A stretch of 64,000 bases of DNA from Terribacillus halophilus (GTDB lineage Bacteria > Bacillota > Bacilli > Bacillales > Amphibacillaceae): the NCBI RefSeq assembly GCF_900101385.1, contig NZ_FMZB01000001.1:62001-126000 (forward strand), given 5' to 3'. How positions within the stretch are numbered: position 1 is the stretch's first letter; each line of letters opens with the position of its first letter. Positions 1-8,333 of the stretch are shown here, piece after piece. Made by a program: the position numbers and the translations under genes. The notes below the pieces were generated by a model. That model was not told where the DNA came from and did not search any database. It worked only from the letters and a program-made list of their open reading frames with translations.

Positions 1-1
1 C

Positions 2-634
2 GGTGTATTAATGGAGCTTGTCCAAGGGGAAGGTGGCGTAATCCCTGCTGATCCTGCGTGGGTAAAGGAAGTGGAGCGTCTGTGTAAAGAACATGATGTA
101 CTGTTCATGCTGGATGAAGTGCAAACCGGCGCCGGACGTACTGGTACGCTTTATGCTTATGAGCAGTATGGTGTAGAGCCCGATGTGCTGACTACCGCAA
201 AAGGGTTGGCTTCCGGAATTCCGATCGGTGCAATGCTTGCTTCCAGCAAGGCAGCCGCAGCTTTTGAAGCGGGCAGTCATGGCAGTACGTTCGGGGGAAA
301 TCCAGTAGCGGCTGCAGCGGGAAAAGCTACCTTGGAAGTAATTACGAATCCTGTGTTTCTGATGGAGGTACAAGAGATTGCTGATTATTTCCGGGGTGAG
401 CTGGAAGCTATCGCTGCCAAGTCCAGTGGATTCACCGATGTGCGCGGGAAAGGGCTGCTGCTCGGCTTAGGTACGACAGGAAAAGCAATCGAGCTTGTCC
501 ACCGGGCTCGTGAGCTCGGTTTGCTTGTTTTGGTAGCAGGGGAGCATGTACTGCGTATATTACCGCCGCTCAATACGACCAAAGCGGAAGCCGATTTCTG
601 TATCGGGACGTTGAAGCAAATCGCAAGTGCATAA
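2..634 (+). CDS. argD: Acetylornithine aminotransferase, C-terminal part (cut by window start)
   Basis: PLP-dependent class III aminotransferase of arginine biosynthesis, converting N-acetylglutamate semialdehyde and glutamate to N-acetylornithine and 2-oxoglutarate in the cytoplasm. The open frame runs in from the left edge, so roughly the N-terminal half is missing and the methionine at base 11 is internal. Visible family marks are GEGGVIPAD, the PLP-contacting Asp in LDEVQTGAGRTG, the Schiff-base lysine in TTAKGLASG and the GSHGSTFGGNP segment. The wording matches ArgD better than ornithine aminotransferase, but without the N-terminus a related acyl-ornithine transaminase cannot be fully excluded. 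A strong terminator follows, so it ends its transcription unit. Confidence 0.88.
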   Translation, partial: GVLMELVQGEGGVIPADPAWVKEVERLCKEHDVLFMLDEVQTGAGRTGTLYAYEQYGVEPDVLTTAKGLASGIPIGAMLASSKAAAAFEAGSHGSTFGGNPVAAAAGKATLEVITNPVFLMEVQEIADYFRGELEAIAAKSSGFTDVRGKGLLLGLGTTGKAIELVHRARELGLLVLVAGEHVLRILPPLNTTKAEADFCIGTLKQIASA

Positions 635-658
635 AGCAACGCAGCACTCATACAATAC

Positions 659-694
659 ATACGATTCCAATCAATTTGGGATCGTATTTTTTTG
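659..694 (+). terminator. Intrinsic terminator after argD
   Basis: A 10-bp stem (ATACGAT at 659-665 with ATCGTAT at 681-687, extended by a U-G and two C-G pairs) with a 9-nt loop, followed by seven T. It separates argD from purU. Confidence 0.85.
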
Positions 695-759
695 TCACAA
701 TTATCTGTTGTCGAAACAAGATACAATCGTTAAGATAGAAGAATATTAGGAGGTTAGTC

Positions 760-1659
760 ATGTCCGCACATTATCTAGATAAAATCAAAGCTTTCCAGCA
801 GCAGAATGAAAACAGATATCGGATCGTCATTTCCTGCCCTGATCAGCCGGGAATTGTCGCAGCAGTTTCCGAATTCCTTTATAAGCAGCAAGCAAATATC
901 ATGGAATCAAATCAATATACAACAGATCCGGATGGGGGGAGTTTCTTCCTGCGGATTGAATTCGAATGCCGACAGGACGGCGATACGCAGCAAGAGCTGG
1001 AGCAGGGATTCCGGCAGATTGCAGATCATTTCCGGATGGAGTGGCAGCTTGTGCGCGTCCGTCATTTGAAAAAATTGGCTTTATTCGTGTCGAAGGAACT
1101 GCATTGCCTGCAGGAAATTCTATGGGAATATCAAAGCGGCAATCTGATGGCCGACCTTGCGGTGATTGTCAGCAATCATGAGGACGCACGCGAATTGGCA
1201 GAAGCCTATGATATCCCATTCCATCACATTCCTGCCAACAAGGATATTCGTCAGCAAGCAGAGCGTCAGCAGCTTGAGCTATTGGAGCAATATGATATCG
1301 ACACCATCATTCTCGCGAGGTACATGCAGATCTTGACACCTGTCTTCCTGGAGAATTATAAAAATAAAATCATCAATATCCACCACAGTTTCCTTCCAGC
1401 CTTCATTGGCGCCAAGCCATATGAACGCGCCTTCGAGCGAGGGGTGAAGCTGATAGGGGCAACGAGCCACTACGTGACATCCGATTTGGATGAAGGTCCG
1501 ATCATCGAGCAGGATATCCATCGGGTCAATCATAAGGATAAAGCAGAAGATCTGAAACGTGTCGGCCGTCTCGTCGAACGAAGTGTACTCATGCGTGCAA
1601 TCAAATGGCATGTGGATGATCGTGTGATCGTATACGGCAATAAAACGATCGTATTTTAA
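760..1659 (+). CDS. purU: Formyltetrahydrofolate deformylase
   Basis: Hydrolyses 10-formyl-THF to formate and THF, balancing the one-carbon pool and feeding formate to PurT-type purine synthesis. The protein is 299 aa, the usual length. An N-terminal ACT domain (about residues 20-95) begins with the typical RYRIVISCPDQPGIVAAVS. A formyltransferase fold follows, with the HHSFLPAFIGAKPY motif, an ATSHYVT segment and the catalytic Asp in DLDEGPIIEQD. The start is fixed by AGGAGG about 8 nt upstream. The ribokinase gene starts 14 bp after the stop, so the two are probably co-transcribed. Confidence 0.95.
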   Translation: MSAHYLDKIKAFQQQNENRYRIVISCPDQPGIVAAVSEFLYKQQANIMESNQYTTDPDGGSFFLRIEFECRQDGDTQQELEQGFRQIADHFRMEWQLVRVRHLKKLALFVSKELHCLQEILWEYQSGNLMADLAVIVSNHEDARELAEAYDIPFHHIPANKDIRQQAERQQLELLEQYDIDTIILARYMQILTPVFLENYKNKIINIHHSFLPAFIGAKPYERAFERGVKLIGATSHYVTSDLDEGPIIEQDIHRVNHKDKAEDLKRVGRLVERSVLMRAIKWHVDDRVIVYGNKTIVF

Positions 1660-1673
1660 AGGAGGACTTGGCC

Positions 1674-2558
1674 ATGGCGCCAAAAATAACGGTAATCGGC
1701 AGTCTGAATATGGACTTGACTGCTACTTCTGCAAAGCGTCCCGCTGCCGGTGAAACAATACTGGGTGAGCGCTTTGAGACATTCCCCGGCGGCAAGGGAG
1801 CCAATCAAGCCGTCGCTGCAGCCAGGCTTGGTGCCGATGTCACCATGATTGGTATGATCGGTCAGGATCCTTTTGGGGATGAGCTGACGCAGGTTCTCAA
1901 GCGGGAAGGTATCCGGACAGAGCATATTGGCAGAGCCGACACTTCTTCCGGTGTTGCTGTCATCCAGGTGGTAGATGGGGATAATAGCATTACTGTCATC
2001 CCGGGGGCGAATTTTCAGCTCAAGTCGGCTTATATCGAAGCGAAGCGGAAAATCATCGAAGAAAGTGATATTGTCCTCATCCAGCTGGAGATTCCGCTCG
2101 AGACAGTAGCAGCTGCGGCTGCGTGCTGTAAAGAAGCGGATATACCTTACATATTGAATCCTGCTCCGGCACAGTCGCTACCGCGTGAAATCATCGATCA
2201 GGCAGCGTACATGACGCCGAATGAATCTGAAGCTGCCATTTTATTTGACGATACAGATAAGGCACTAAGGGAATACGCCAATAAACTTGTCATCACAAAA
2301 GGGGAAGCGGGCGTCATCCACAGCGGCGGGCATGTACCAGCATTCCCGGTCCAGCCAGTTGATACAACTGGAGCTGGCGACACATTCAATGCTGCACTCG
2401 GCCTCAAGCTGGCCAGCGGCATTCCGCTGGATGAAGCTTGCCGCTACGCCAACGCGGCAGCAGCCTTGCAAATTGGGTCACACGGTGCACAAGCCGGCAT
2501 GCCGACGCATGAAGAAGTCATCGCCTTCATGAGACAAAACGGACAAAATCCTTTATAA
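1674..2558 (+). CDS. rbsK: Ribokinase (PfkB family)
   Basis: Phosphorylates D-ribose to ribose 5-phosphate with ATP. The PfkB signatures are complete: GSLNMDL at the N-terminus, GGKGANQAVAAARLG (signature 1) and DTTGAGDTFNAAL (signature 2, with the catalytic Asp and anion hole), then NAAAAL near the C-terminus. ATG at 1674 is preferred because AAAGGAGG (1658-1664) lies 9 nt upstream; a TTG at 1668 would be too close. The protein is then 294 aa, normal for RbsK. No ribose transporter or rbsR is nearby, so the gene probably acts in nucleoside or ribose salvage with purU as operon partner. Confidence 0.93.
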   Translation: MAPKITVIGSLNMDLTATSAKRPAAGETILGERFETFPGGKGANQAVAAARLGADVTMIGMIGQDPFGDELTQVLKREGIRTEHIGRADTSSGVAVIQVVDGDNSITVIPGANFQLKSAYIEAKRKIIEESDIVLIQLEIPLETVAAAAACCKEADIPYILNPAPAQSLPREIIDQAAYMTPNESEAAILFDDTDKALREYANKLVITKGEAGVIHSGGHVPAFPVQPVDTTGAGDTFNAALGLKLASGIPLDEACRYANAAAALQIGSHGAQAGMPTHEEVIAFMRQNGQNPL

Positions 2559-2598
2559 TAGGAAACGCTTGTGTAAAAGTTAGCAAGGAGGAATAAAA

Positions 2599-3096
2599 AT
2601 GGCAGGAAGAAAGCCAGAAGAAATGACAGACGTAACATTGCTTGGCAACAAAAACAATGTCTACGATTTCGATTACAAACCTGAGGTTCTCGAAACCTTT
2701 GATAATAAACACACATATCGCGATTACTTCGTGAAATTCAACTGCCCGGAGTTCACGACGCTGTGTCCAATCACGAACCAGCCGGATTTCGGTACTGTCT
2801 ACATCAGCTACATTCCGGATGAAAAAATGGTGGAAAGCAAATCGCTTAAGCTATATCTGTTCAGCTTCCGCAACCATGGGGACTTCCATGAAGACTGCAT
2901 GAACATCATCCTGAACGATCTAAAAGAACTGATGAACCCACGCTACATCGAAGTATGGGGCAAGTTCACACCACGCGGTGGCATCAGCATCGATCCATAC
3001 GTCAACTACGGCCGTCCAGGCACGAAGTATGAGCAAATGGCAGATCATCGCATGATGAACCATGATATGTATCCGGAGAAAGTGGATAATAGATAA
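2599..3096 (+). CDS. queF: NADPH-dependent 7-cyano-7-deazaguanine reductase
   Basis: Reduces preQ0 to preQ1 in queuosine biosynthesis, the only known enzymatic nitrile-to-amine reduction. The 165-aa length matches the short, single-domain QueF class of Bacillus. The nucleophilic Cys lies in [13 protein letters not shown] with the catalytic Asp in the same stretch, and the substrate motif [16 protein letters not shown] is intact. The start is supported by AAGGAGG about 9 nt upstream. It lies 40 bp after rbsK with no terminator between, so it may be read with purU-rbsK. The other queuosine genes (queCDE) are not in this window. Confidence 0.96.
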   Translation: MAGRKPEEMTDVTLLGNKNNVYDFDYKPEVLETFDNKHTYRDYFVKFNCPEFTTLCPITNQPDFGTVYISYIPDEKMVESKSLKLYLFSFRNHGDFHEDCMNIILNDLKELMNPRYIEVWGKFTPRGGISIDPYVNYGRPGTKYEQMADHRMMNHDMYPEKVDNR

Positions 3097-3160
3097 GCAG
3101 TGATAACCTGTATGGCCATAGAAGTTTGTAAAAAAATATGACCATTTGTGTTTATGAGGA

Positions 3161-3189
3161 GGCATCCCTGATAAAGGGATGTCTTTTTT
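3161..3189 (+). terminator. Intrinsic terminator after queF
   Basis: GGCATCCCT (3161-3169) pairs with AGGGATGTC (3175-3183) around a 5-nt loop and is followed by a T-tract. Confidence 0.85.
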
Positions 3190-3341
3190 GTACATACTAT
3201 TACATGTAATGGCGGGAATGGATGAAGGATTGTTTTGTTCAGGTGTTATAATTCATTTATAGTAATTAGAATGCTGCTCTGCTTGAATCAAGAATTCTAG
3301 CGGAGTATCATGTGCTGTATTATCAAAGGAGGAAATTCATT

Positions 3342-3725
3342 TTGAAAATCGTTGTTACAAGTATATTCGTAGATGATCAAGATAAGGCATTGAATTTTTA
3401 CACAGAAACGTTGGGATTTGTGAAAAAGCATGATGAACCTGCCGGAGAATTCAGGTGGATAACTCTTGTTTCTCCTGATGAGCAAAATGGTACCGAACTT
3501 TTGCTCGAACCGAATAACAATCCCGTTGCCAAAGAGTATCAGGAGAAGCTTTTTGCGCAAGACATCCCCGCAACGATGTTTGGCGTGACGGATATTGAGA
3601 AAGAGTATAAACGGTTAGTGGAACGCGGGGTGCGGTTCACTACAGAGCCGACAGAAATGGGAGAAGTCACATTAGCCGTTTTCGATGATACATGCGGCAA
3701 CTATATTCAAATAGTACAGCAATAA
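3342..3725 (+). CDS. VOC (glyoxalase/bleomycin-resistance fold) family protein
   Basis: A 127-aa single-domain vicinal-oxygen-chelate protein. It starts KIVVTSIFVDDQDKALNFYTETLGF, the usual first beta-alpha-beta-beta unit, and ends with DDTCGNYIQIVQQ, where the Glu/Gln ligand position of the fold falls. Members include glyoxalases, fosfomycin and bleomycin resistance proteins and many uncharacterised proteins; nothing here fixes the substrate. I chose the TTG at 3342 because AAGGAGG (3326-3332) sits 9 nt upstream; an in-frame GTG at 3312 would place this ribosome binding site inside the gene. It is a single-gene unit ended by a bidirectional terminator. Confidence 0.85.
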   Translation: MKIVVTSIFVDDQDKALNFYTETLGFVKKHDEPAGEFRWITLVSPDEQNGTELLLEPNNNPVAKEYQEKLFAQDIPATMFGVTDIEKEYKRLVERGVRFTTEPTEMGEVTLAVFDDTCGNYIQIVQQ

Positions 3726-3756
3726 AGTGACCGGTTCATTAGCCGTTTTTTATATA

Positions 3757-3790
3757 AAAATGCCTGACAGATTTACCTGTCAGGCATTTT
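3757..3790. terminator. Bidirectional terminator
   Basis: A perfect 14-bp stem (3757-3770 with 3777-3790) closes on a 6-nt loop. A-rich and T-rich flanks on both strands let it serve the VOC gene on the left and the convergent reductase gene on the right. Confidence 0.88.
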
Positions 3791-3792
3791 CA

Positions 3793-4800
3793 TTATTCCT
3801 CATCCGCTACTTTAACCAGTTGCTTACCTAGATTCTCCCCTTTGAATAATCCAAGGAAAGCATCCGGTACATGCTCAAAACCTTCTACTACATTTTCTTC
3901 AAATGTAAGCTTGTCTTGTTTGAACCATTCGGATAGCTGTTTCTTTCCTTCAGCGAAGCGGTCGCTGTAGTCGCCGACGATGAATCCTTGCATTTTCGCT
4001 TTCGATTTGACGAGGAAGCCATGAACACGCGGTCCTTGATCTTCTTTTTTGTTATAGGAAGAAATGCTGCCGCAGAGCGGGATGCGGGCGTGCGCATTAA
4101 GCAAGGGATATACGGCGTCGGATACGGGACCGCCAACATTATCAAAGTAAATATCCACGCCGTCTGGGCAGGCTTTCTCAAGGGCTTTTGCCACATCGTC
4201 CTCTTTATAGTTGACGACTTCATCCGCACCTAGCGTGTTTTTGACATAGTCAAGTTTTTTCGGAGAGCCGGCAATGCCGACGACACGGGCGTCGAGTATT
4301 TTGGCGATTTGGACTACGGTTGATCCGACTGCGCCGGCTGCACCGGAGACGACGACCGTTTCACCGGCTTTTGGTTCACCGATATCTATCAAACCGAAGT
4401 ATGCAGTAAGTCCCGGCATGCCCAATACACCTAATGCAGTAGAGATTGGACCGAGATCTGGATCGACTTTTTGCAAGTTATCCGGATTGGCAGCGTTGTA
4501 ACGGGCCCAAGGCAAATTGCCAAGCACAAAGTCGCCTTTTTGGAATTTATCTGATTTGGATTCGCTAACTTGACCGACGACACCGCCAGCGATTGGTGCA
4601 TCCAGCTCATATGGAGGTACGTAGGATTTCGTATCATTCATCCGGCCGCGCATGTAGGGATCGACACTGATATAAATGCTTTTGATGAGCACTTGACCTT
4701 CCTTGAGCTCTGGGATTTCTGTTTCTACATAGCGAAAGGTATCTTTGGTTGGCATGCCTTCCGGGCGTTCTGCTAATTGGATTTCTTCATTATTCGCCAT
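3793..4800 (-). CDS. yfmJ: NADP-dependent zinc-free medium-chain oxidoreductase (YfmJ type)
   Basis: A 335-aa medium-chain dehydrogenase/reductase without the catalytic zinc Cys set, of the leukotriene-B4 12-hydroxydehydrogenase / NADP-alkenal double-bond reductase class. The N-terminal half has the substrate motif YISVDPYMRGRM. The Rossmann half carries VVSGAAGAVGSTVVQIAK as nucleotide-binding loop, and FDNVGGPVSDAV is typical of this subfamily. It probably reduces reactive alkenals or quinone-like electrophiles. B. subtilis YfmJ is the obvious relative. AAGGAGATG lies upstream of the start. It is monocistronic and convergent with the VOC gene. Confidence 0.87.
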   Translation of the reverse strand: MANNEEIQLAERPEGMPTKDTFRYVETEIPELKEGQVLIKSIYISVDPYMRGRMNDTKSYVPPYELDAPIAGGVVGQVSESKSDKFQKGDFVLGNLPWARYNAANPDNLQKVDPDLGPISTALGVLGMPGLTAYFGLIDIGEPKAGETVVVSGAAGAVGSTVVQIAKILDARVVGIAGSPKKLDYVKNTLGADEVVNYKEDDVAKALEKACPDGVDIYFDNVGGPVSDAVYPLLNAHARIPLCGSISSYNKKEDQGPRVHGFLVKSKAKMQGFIVGDYSDRFAEGKKQLSEWFKQDKLTFEENVVEGFEHVPDAFLGLFKGENLGKQLVKVADEE

Positions 4801-4876
4801 TTGGCTTCATCTCCTTTTTGGTAATATGGCAATTGTAAGACGGGGCGGAAGCTCATACAACTCTTTTGCTTTTTGC

Positions 4877-4901
4877 GTTTCGTGGATACAAGTGGGGGAA
4901 T
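4877..4901 (+). promoter_or_regulatory. Candidate SigB-type promoter of the ydaT-like gene
   Basis: GTTTCG at 4877-4882 and GGGAAT at 4896-4901 with a 13-nt spacer, close to the general-stress sigma-B pattern GTTTAA-N12-14-GGGTAT. It lies 35 bp before the start codon. YdaT is known as a general-stress protein in B. subtilis, which agrees. This is a pattern match by eye only. Confidence 0.55.
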
Positions 4902-4935
4902 AGTTAATACATAAAAACGCAAAGGAGTTTTTAGC

Positions 4936-5373
4936 ATGCCATGGACGATGGACGATTATCCTGCTTCACTGAAAAATTTGGACAAACCAGTCAAAAAGAA
5001 AGCAATAGAGATCGCCAATGCGTTGGTGGATGAAGGCTACGATGAAAGCAGGGCTATTCCGATTGCGACCAGTCAGGCGAAAGAGTGGCATGAAAATGCC
5101 TCGAAAAGGGAAGTGAAGGATTTTATGAAAAATGATGATCCGACAAAGCGGGATTCCGATGCGTCTCACAGTAACCCGGATTTAATCGATAACGCAGAGG
5201 AGGTCGTGCCCCATGAGGAGGGCTGGGCAGTTCAAGCCAAGGGATCGAAACGTCCTTCCCAAGTATTTGATAATAAGCAGGACGCGGTGAAGCGTGCCAA
5301 GGAGATTGCCAAAAATAAAGGAACAGAAACAATCATCCATAAGAAGGATGGCTCAGTCGAAAAACGTGCTTAA
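4936..5373 (+). CDS. ydaT: DUF2188 general-stress protein (YdaT-like)
   Basis: A 145-aa soluble, very charged protein. The N-terminal third (PWTMDDYPASLKNLDKPVKKKAIEIANALVDEGY) matches the start of B. subtilis YdaT. The C-terminal third (EGWAVQAKGSKRPSQVFDNKQDAVKRAKEIAKNKGTE) is a DUF2188 unit, a short beta-rich domain of unknown function found in many stress proteins. The middle (residues about 60-90) is a polar linker. The molecular function is unknown. The upstream SigB-like promoter and single-gene layout support a general stress role. Confidence 0.82.
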   Translation: MPWTMDDYPASLKNLDKPVKKKAIEIANALVDEGYDESRAIPIATSQAKEWHENASKREVKDFMKNDDPTKRDSDASHSNPDLIDNAEEVVPHEEGWAVQAKGSKRPSQVFDNKQDAVKRAKEIAKNKGTETIIHKKDGSVEKRA

Positions 5374-5375
5374 AG

Positions 5376-5408
5376 AAAGAGCTGCATCAATCAAGATGCA
5401 GCTCTTTT
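5376..5408 (+). terminator. Intrinsic terminator after the ydaT-like gene
   Basis: A 13-bp stem AAAGAGCTGCATC (5376-5388) with GATGCAGCTCTTT (5395-5407), a 6-nt loop and a short T run. Confidence 0.85.
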
Positions 5409-5525
5409 GCGTTGCTTCCTTCCGGTACAACCGGAGGCGCAGGACAAGATATGACTTTATTTATTTCCATAAAAGCTTATAATGGGGGAAGCAAGACCAT
5501 TTTGAAGAAAAGGTGGATCATTTCC

Positions 5526-6440
5526 ATGAGAAGGTTAACCAAATGCATGGCGGCATGTTTCGCAGTTGCCTTGATGTTCAGCTTTGCCTTTTCCGATGTT
5601 GTATCCGCAAGTACAGGAAAGAACACGGATAGTATCAATGAGAAATTCGGCTTGCCGATTGTCGTAGTTGGAGATTCGTTATCAGAAGCACAAAAAGAGC
5701 AGGTCAGAGAAGACCTAGGTGTTACAAATACAGATAATGTAGAGGAAATCCCGGTTACTGCCGATGATATCGTGAAATACATAAATGGCGATGCCAATTC
5801 CAGAATGTATTCTTCAGCGATGATTACAAGGGAAGATGAAGGGCATGGGCTGGATGTCCAGATTGTCACGCCTGACAATATCACCCAGGTGACAGTCGAT
5901 ATGTATAAAAATGCTTTGCTGACTGCTGGTATCGAGGATGCAACAGTAGATGTAGCTTCCCCGGTGAAGGTTAGCGGGCATTCCGCTTTGACAGGTATTT
6001 ACAAAGCCTATGATACTGCGGACGGCAATTTGGATCCGGAACGGACTGAGGTAGCCAATGATGAGCTGGATCTGGCAACGGATTTGGCGCAGAAGGAAGG
6101 TCTGGATAACGAGAAAGTCACGCAGCTTTTGACTGATATCAAACAGGAAATTGCGGAGCAGAATCCAGCCACGCGAGAGGATGTGGAGCAGATTGTTTCC
6201 GACCAGCTGAGCAAGCTGGAAATCAGCTTAAGCGATGAAGACCGTCAGCTGCTTATCGACCTTTTCGATAAGATGCGCGAGCTGGATATCAATTTCGATG
6301 GCGTGAAATCACAGCTTGATGACATTGCTACAACGATCCAGGACAAGATCGATGAAGTGGCCGGCAACGAAGGTTTCTGGCAAAGTGTGAAGGATTTTTT
6401 CAAGTCGATTGGTGATTTCTTTAAAAATCTGTTTTCATAG
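5526..6440 (+). CDS. ypuA: Secreted DUF1002 protein (YpuA-like)
   Basis: A 304-aa protein with a clear signal peptide: MRRLTK, a hydrophobic core CMAACFAVALMFSFAF, then a likely cleavage after VVSA. The body starts with PIVVVGDSLSEAQKEQVREDLG, the DUF1002 opening seen in B. subtilis YpuA and relatives, whose function is unknown. The C-terminus (about the last 35 residues) is a charged helical region ending in an amphipathic Phe/Trp-rich tail, WQSVKDFFKSIGDFFKNLFS. ATG at 5526 is chosen because the reading frame upstream is unlike a signal sequence and AAGGTGG precedes it. It is followed 12 bp later by ridA with no terminator, so the two may be co-transcribed. Confidence 0.82.
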   Translation: MRRLTKCMAACFAVALMFSFAFSDVVSASTGKNTDSINEKFGLPIVVVGDSLSEAQKEQVREDLGVTNTDNVEEIPVTADDIVKYINGDANSRMYSSAMITREDEGHGLDVQIVTPDNITQVTVDMYKNALLTAGIEDATVDVASPVKVSGHSALTGIYKAYDTADGNLDPERTEVANDELDLATDLAQKEGLDNEKVTQLLTDIKQEIAEQNPATREDVEQIVSDQLSKLEISLSDEDRQLLIDLFDKMRELDINFDGVKSQLDDIATTIQDKIDEVAGNEGFWQSVKDFFKSIGDFFKNLFS

Positions 6441-6451
6441 GAGAGATGCGT

Positions 6452-6838
6452 ATGCGTAATATCATTCAAACTGACAAAGCCCCACAAGCAATCGGCCCTT
6501 ATTCCCAGGCGGTGGAAACAGCAGGGACCGTTTACATTTCCGGGCAAATTCCACTGGATCCGGCTACAGGAGAGATGGCTGGGACTATCGAGGAACAGAC
6601 GGATCAGGTCATGAGGAACTTGTCCGCGATTTTGGAGGAAGCAGGACTGTCATTCGACCAAGTGGTCAAGACAACGATATTCCTTACATCCTTGGACGAC
6701 TTTGCAGCTGTGAATGAGGTATACGGTCGTCATTTGTCCGAACCTTATCCAGCACGTGCGACAGTGGAGATTTCCAAGCTGCCTAAAGGAGCGAAGGTGG
6801 AAATCGAAGCGATAGCTGTCCGCAGCTTTAATATGTAA
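6452..6838 (+). CDS. ridA: RidA family enamine/imine deaminase
   Basis: RidA (YjgF/YER057c/UK114) proteins hydrolyse reactive 2-aminoacrylate and related enamines released by PLP enzymes. The 128-aa product has the canonical APQAIGPYSQAV start, SGQIPLDP, QVMRNLSAIL and the substrate-binding Arg in YPARATVEISKLPKGAKVEIEAIA. The first in-frame ATG is at 6446, but AGGAGAG (6439-6445) abuts it; the ATG at 6452 has proper spacing and gives the usual length. B. subtilis YabJ is the nearest familiar relative, though here the gene is not next to purR. Confidence 0.93.
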   Translation: MRNIIQTDKAPQAIGPYSQAVETAGTVYISGQIPLDPATGEMAGTIEEQTDQVMRNLSAILEEAGLSFDQVVKTTIFLTSLDDFAAVNEVYGRHLSEPYPARATVEISKLPKGAKVEIEAIAVRSFNM

Positions 6839-6842
6839 GAAG

Positions 6843-6876
6843 AAAGGATTGCCGAATATGATCGGCAATCCTTTTT
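6843..6876. terminator. Bidirectional terminator
   Basis: AAAGGATTGCCG (6843-6854) pairs with CGGCAATCCTTT (6863-6874) with an 8-nt loop. It serves ridA and the convergent MFS gene, whose stop codon touches the stem. Confidence 0.85.
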
Positions 6877-8098
6877 AGATGGAAGAGGTCCGGGTTTGTG
6901 TCCGGGCATTCCGGATATGGGCGGTTAGCAATGTGATGCCGCAAATGATCAGCAAGGCGCTGGTCATATAGAAAACCGCAGAGAAACCGAAATAACCAGC
7001 CATCATACCGCCAAGTATCGGGCCGATGAAGTTCCCGAGGAAACGAAGGCTGTTATTATATCCGAGCACCTCACCTTGCATGCTGACTGGAGCCGCTTGC
7101 CGGATATAAGCTACTCGCAGCGGAATGATACCGCCGATTGCCATGCCCAGAAGCAGGCGGATTGCAGCGAGTTCCCAGACGGAACCGACCAAGGCACCGG
7201 GAATATAAACGATGCCTGCGGCGAATATGAGCCCGATAAGGATTTTGACATAACCAATACGGTCGCCAAGCTTTCCCCAAGTCCTTGTCATGAGCAGGTT
7301 GCCAAGTCCGGCAGCTGAAAATGCGATACCGGAGTAGAATGCTATATTCTCAGGTCCATGCAGTTCCTGCACATATAAAGATAGAATTGGCTGGACACTG
7401 AAATTGGCAATCTGGATCAATGCGCTTAAAATGAGTACAACTAATAAAATCGGGTCTCGCAGGATGTGCGCCAGCACTTCCTTGGAGGTATAGTGTGATT
7501 TTTCGCCTTTTTGAATTTTGACCGGATATTCCTTTGTTCCGAACGTAACCAGGACGGCGGAGGTGAAGACGCTTATTGATACGAGCAGGAATGTCCCGTG
7601 GAACCCGATGCTGTCAGCAAGGATCCCACCGATCATTGGACCAAAGAGCATACCAGTGATACTGCCGGTCTGTAAGGTGCCGAGCACCCGTCCGGCGATG
7701 TGACTGGGTGTCTGCGTCGAGATGAATGCTTGGGAAATCCCGATGAATCCCGTGAAGATTCCCATGAATACTCGAAGCATAAATAGCTGCCAGACATTTT
7801 CGGTGAATCCGAGCAGGAGAATGGAAACCCCCATGCCGAAGGAAGATATAATCAAAATAAGCTTCCGTCCGTATCGGTCACCGAGTTTTCCCCAAAATGG
7901 CGAACAGATGAATGCGGTAACAAAAGTCACCCCGAAAATGATGCCTGACCAGCTTTGGACTTCCCGATCGGACAGCGTTCCGAATGATGAAATATATAAG
8001 GAGAGAAATGGCATGATCATACTCAAGCTCGCCGAGATGAAAAAGTTGGCGAACCACATGATAAACAGATTGCGTTTTGCGAGCTGTTCGTCCGTCAT
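6875..8098 (-). CDS. MFS drug-efflux transporter (MdtG/DHA1 type)
   Basis: A 407-aa proton-driven major facilitator with about 12 hydrophobic segments in two halves. The motif-A loop SPFWGKLGDRYGRKLILI lies between TM2 and TM3, and its weaker counterpart TRTWGKLGDRIGYV lies between TM8 and TM9. QSWSGIIFGVTF, TSALL and GRVLGTLQTGSITGMLFGPMIGG (the latter is motif-C-like, a mark of antiporters) read like MdtG and related multidrug pumps. The substrate cannot be told. The ribosome binding site is weak (GAAAGAAG). It is transcribed alone from a promoter shared back-to-back with helD. Confidence 0.85.
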   Translation of the reverse strand: MTDEQLAKRNLFIMWFANFFISASLSMIMPFLSLYISSFGTLSDREVQSWSGIIFGVTFVTAFICSPFWGKLGDRYGRKLILIISSFGMGVSILLLGFTENVWQLFMLRVFMGIFTGFIGISQAFISTQTPSHIAGRVLGTLQTGSITGMLFGPMIGGILADSIGFHGTFLLVSISVFTSAVLVTFGTKEYPVKIQKGEKSHYTSKEVLAHILRDPILLVVLILSALIQIANFSVQPILSLYVQELHGPENIAFYSGIAFSAAGLGNLLMTRTWGKLGDRIGYVKILIGLIFAAGIVYIPGALVGSVWELAAIRLLLGMAIGGIIPLRVAYIRQAAPVSMQGEVLGYNNSLRFLGNFIGPILGGMMAGYFGFSAVFYMTSALLIICGITLLTAHIRNARTQTRTSSI

Positions 8099-8145
8099 TA
8101 TGTGAAAAACACTTCTTTCGCATTAATATTTCGTTTCCCTAACTA

Positions 8146-8175
8146 ATTATACACACGAATAGAAGGGTTATGCAA
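8146..8175 (-). promoter_or_regulatory. Sigma-A-type promoter of the MFS gene
   Basis: On the minus strand TTGCAT (8170-8175) and TATAAT (8146-8151) are 18 nt apart, about 50 bp before the MFS start codon. Confidence 0.6.
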
Positions 8176-8209
8176 AAGGATAGCCTGGAAACGACACGAT
8201 AGAGAAAAA

Positions 8210-8238
8210 TTGCAGGGGAACAATGAACATGGTAAAAT
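8210..8238 (+). promoter_or_regulatory. Sigma-A-type promoter of helD
   Basis: TTGCAG (8210-8215), a 17-nt spacer and TAAAAT (8233-8238). It is 95 bp upstream of the helD start, so the transcript has a leader of about 90 nt. Confidence 0.6.
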
Positions 8239-8333
8239 AGAGGATGTTCTGCTAACACAACATAATTTAGCAAACCAATTAAAATTATACATTACTTATA
8301 GATAAATGTCAAATGTTTTGGAGGGATGCCGGT

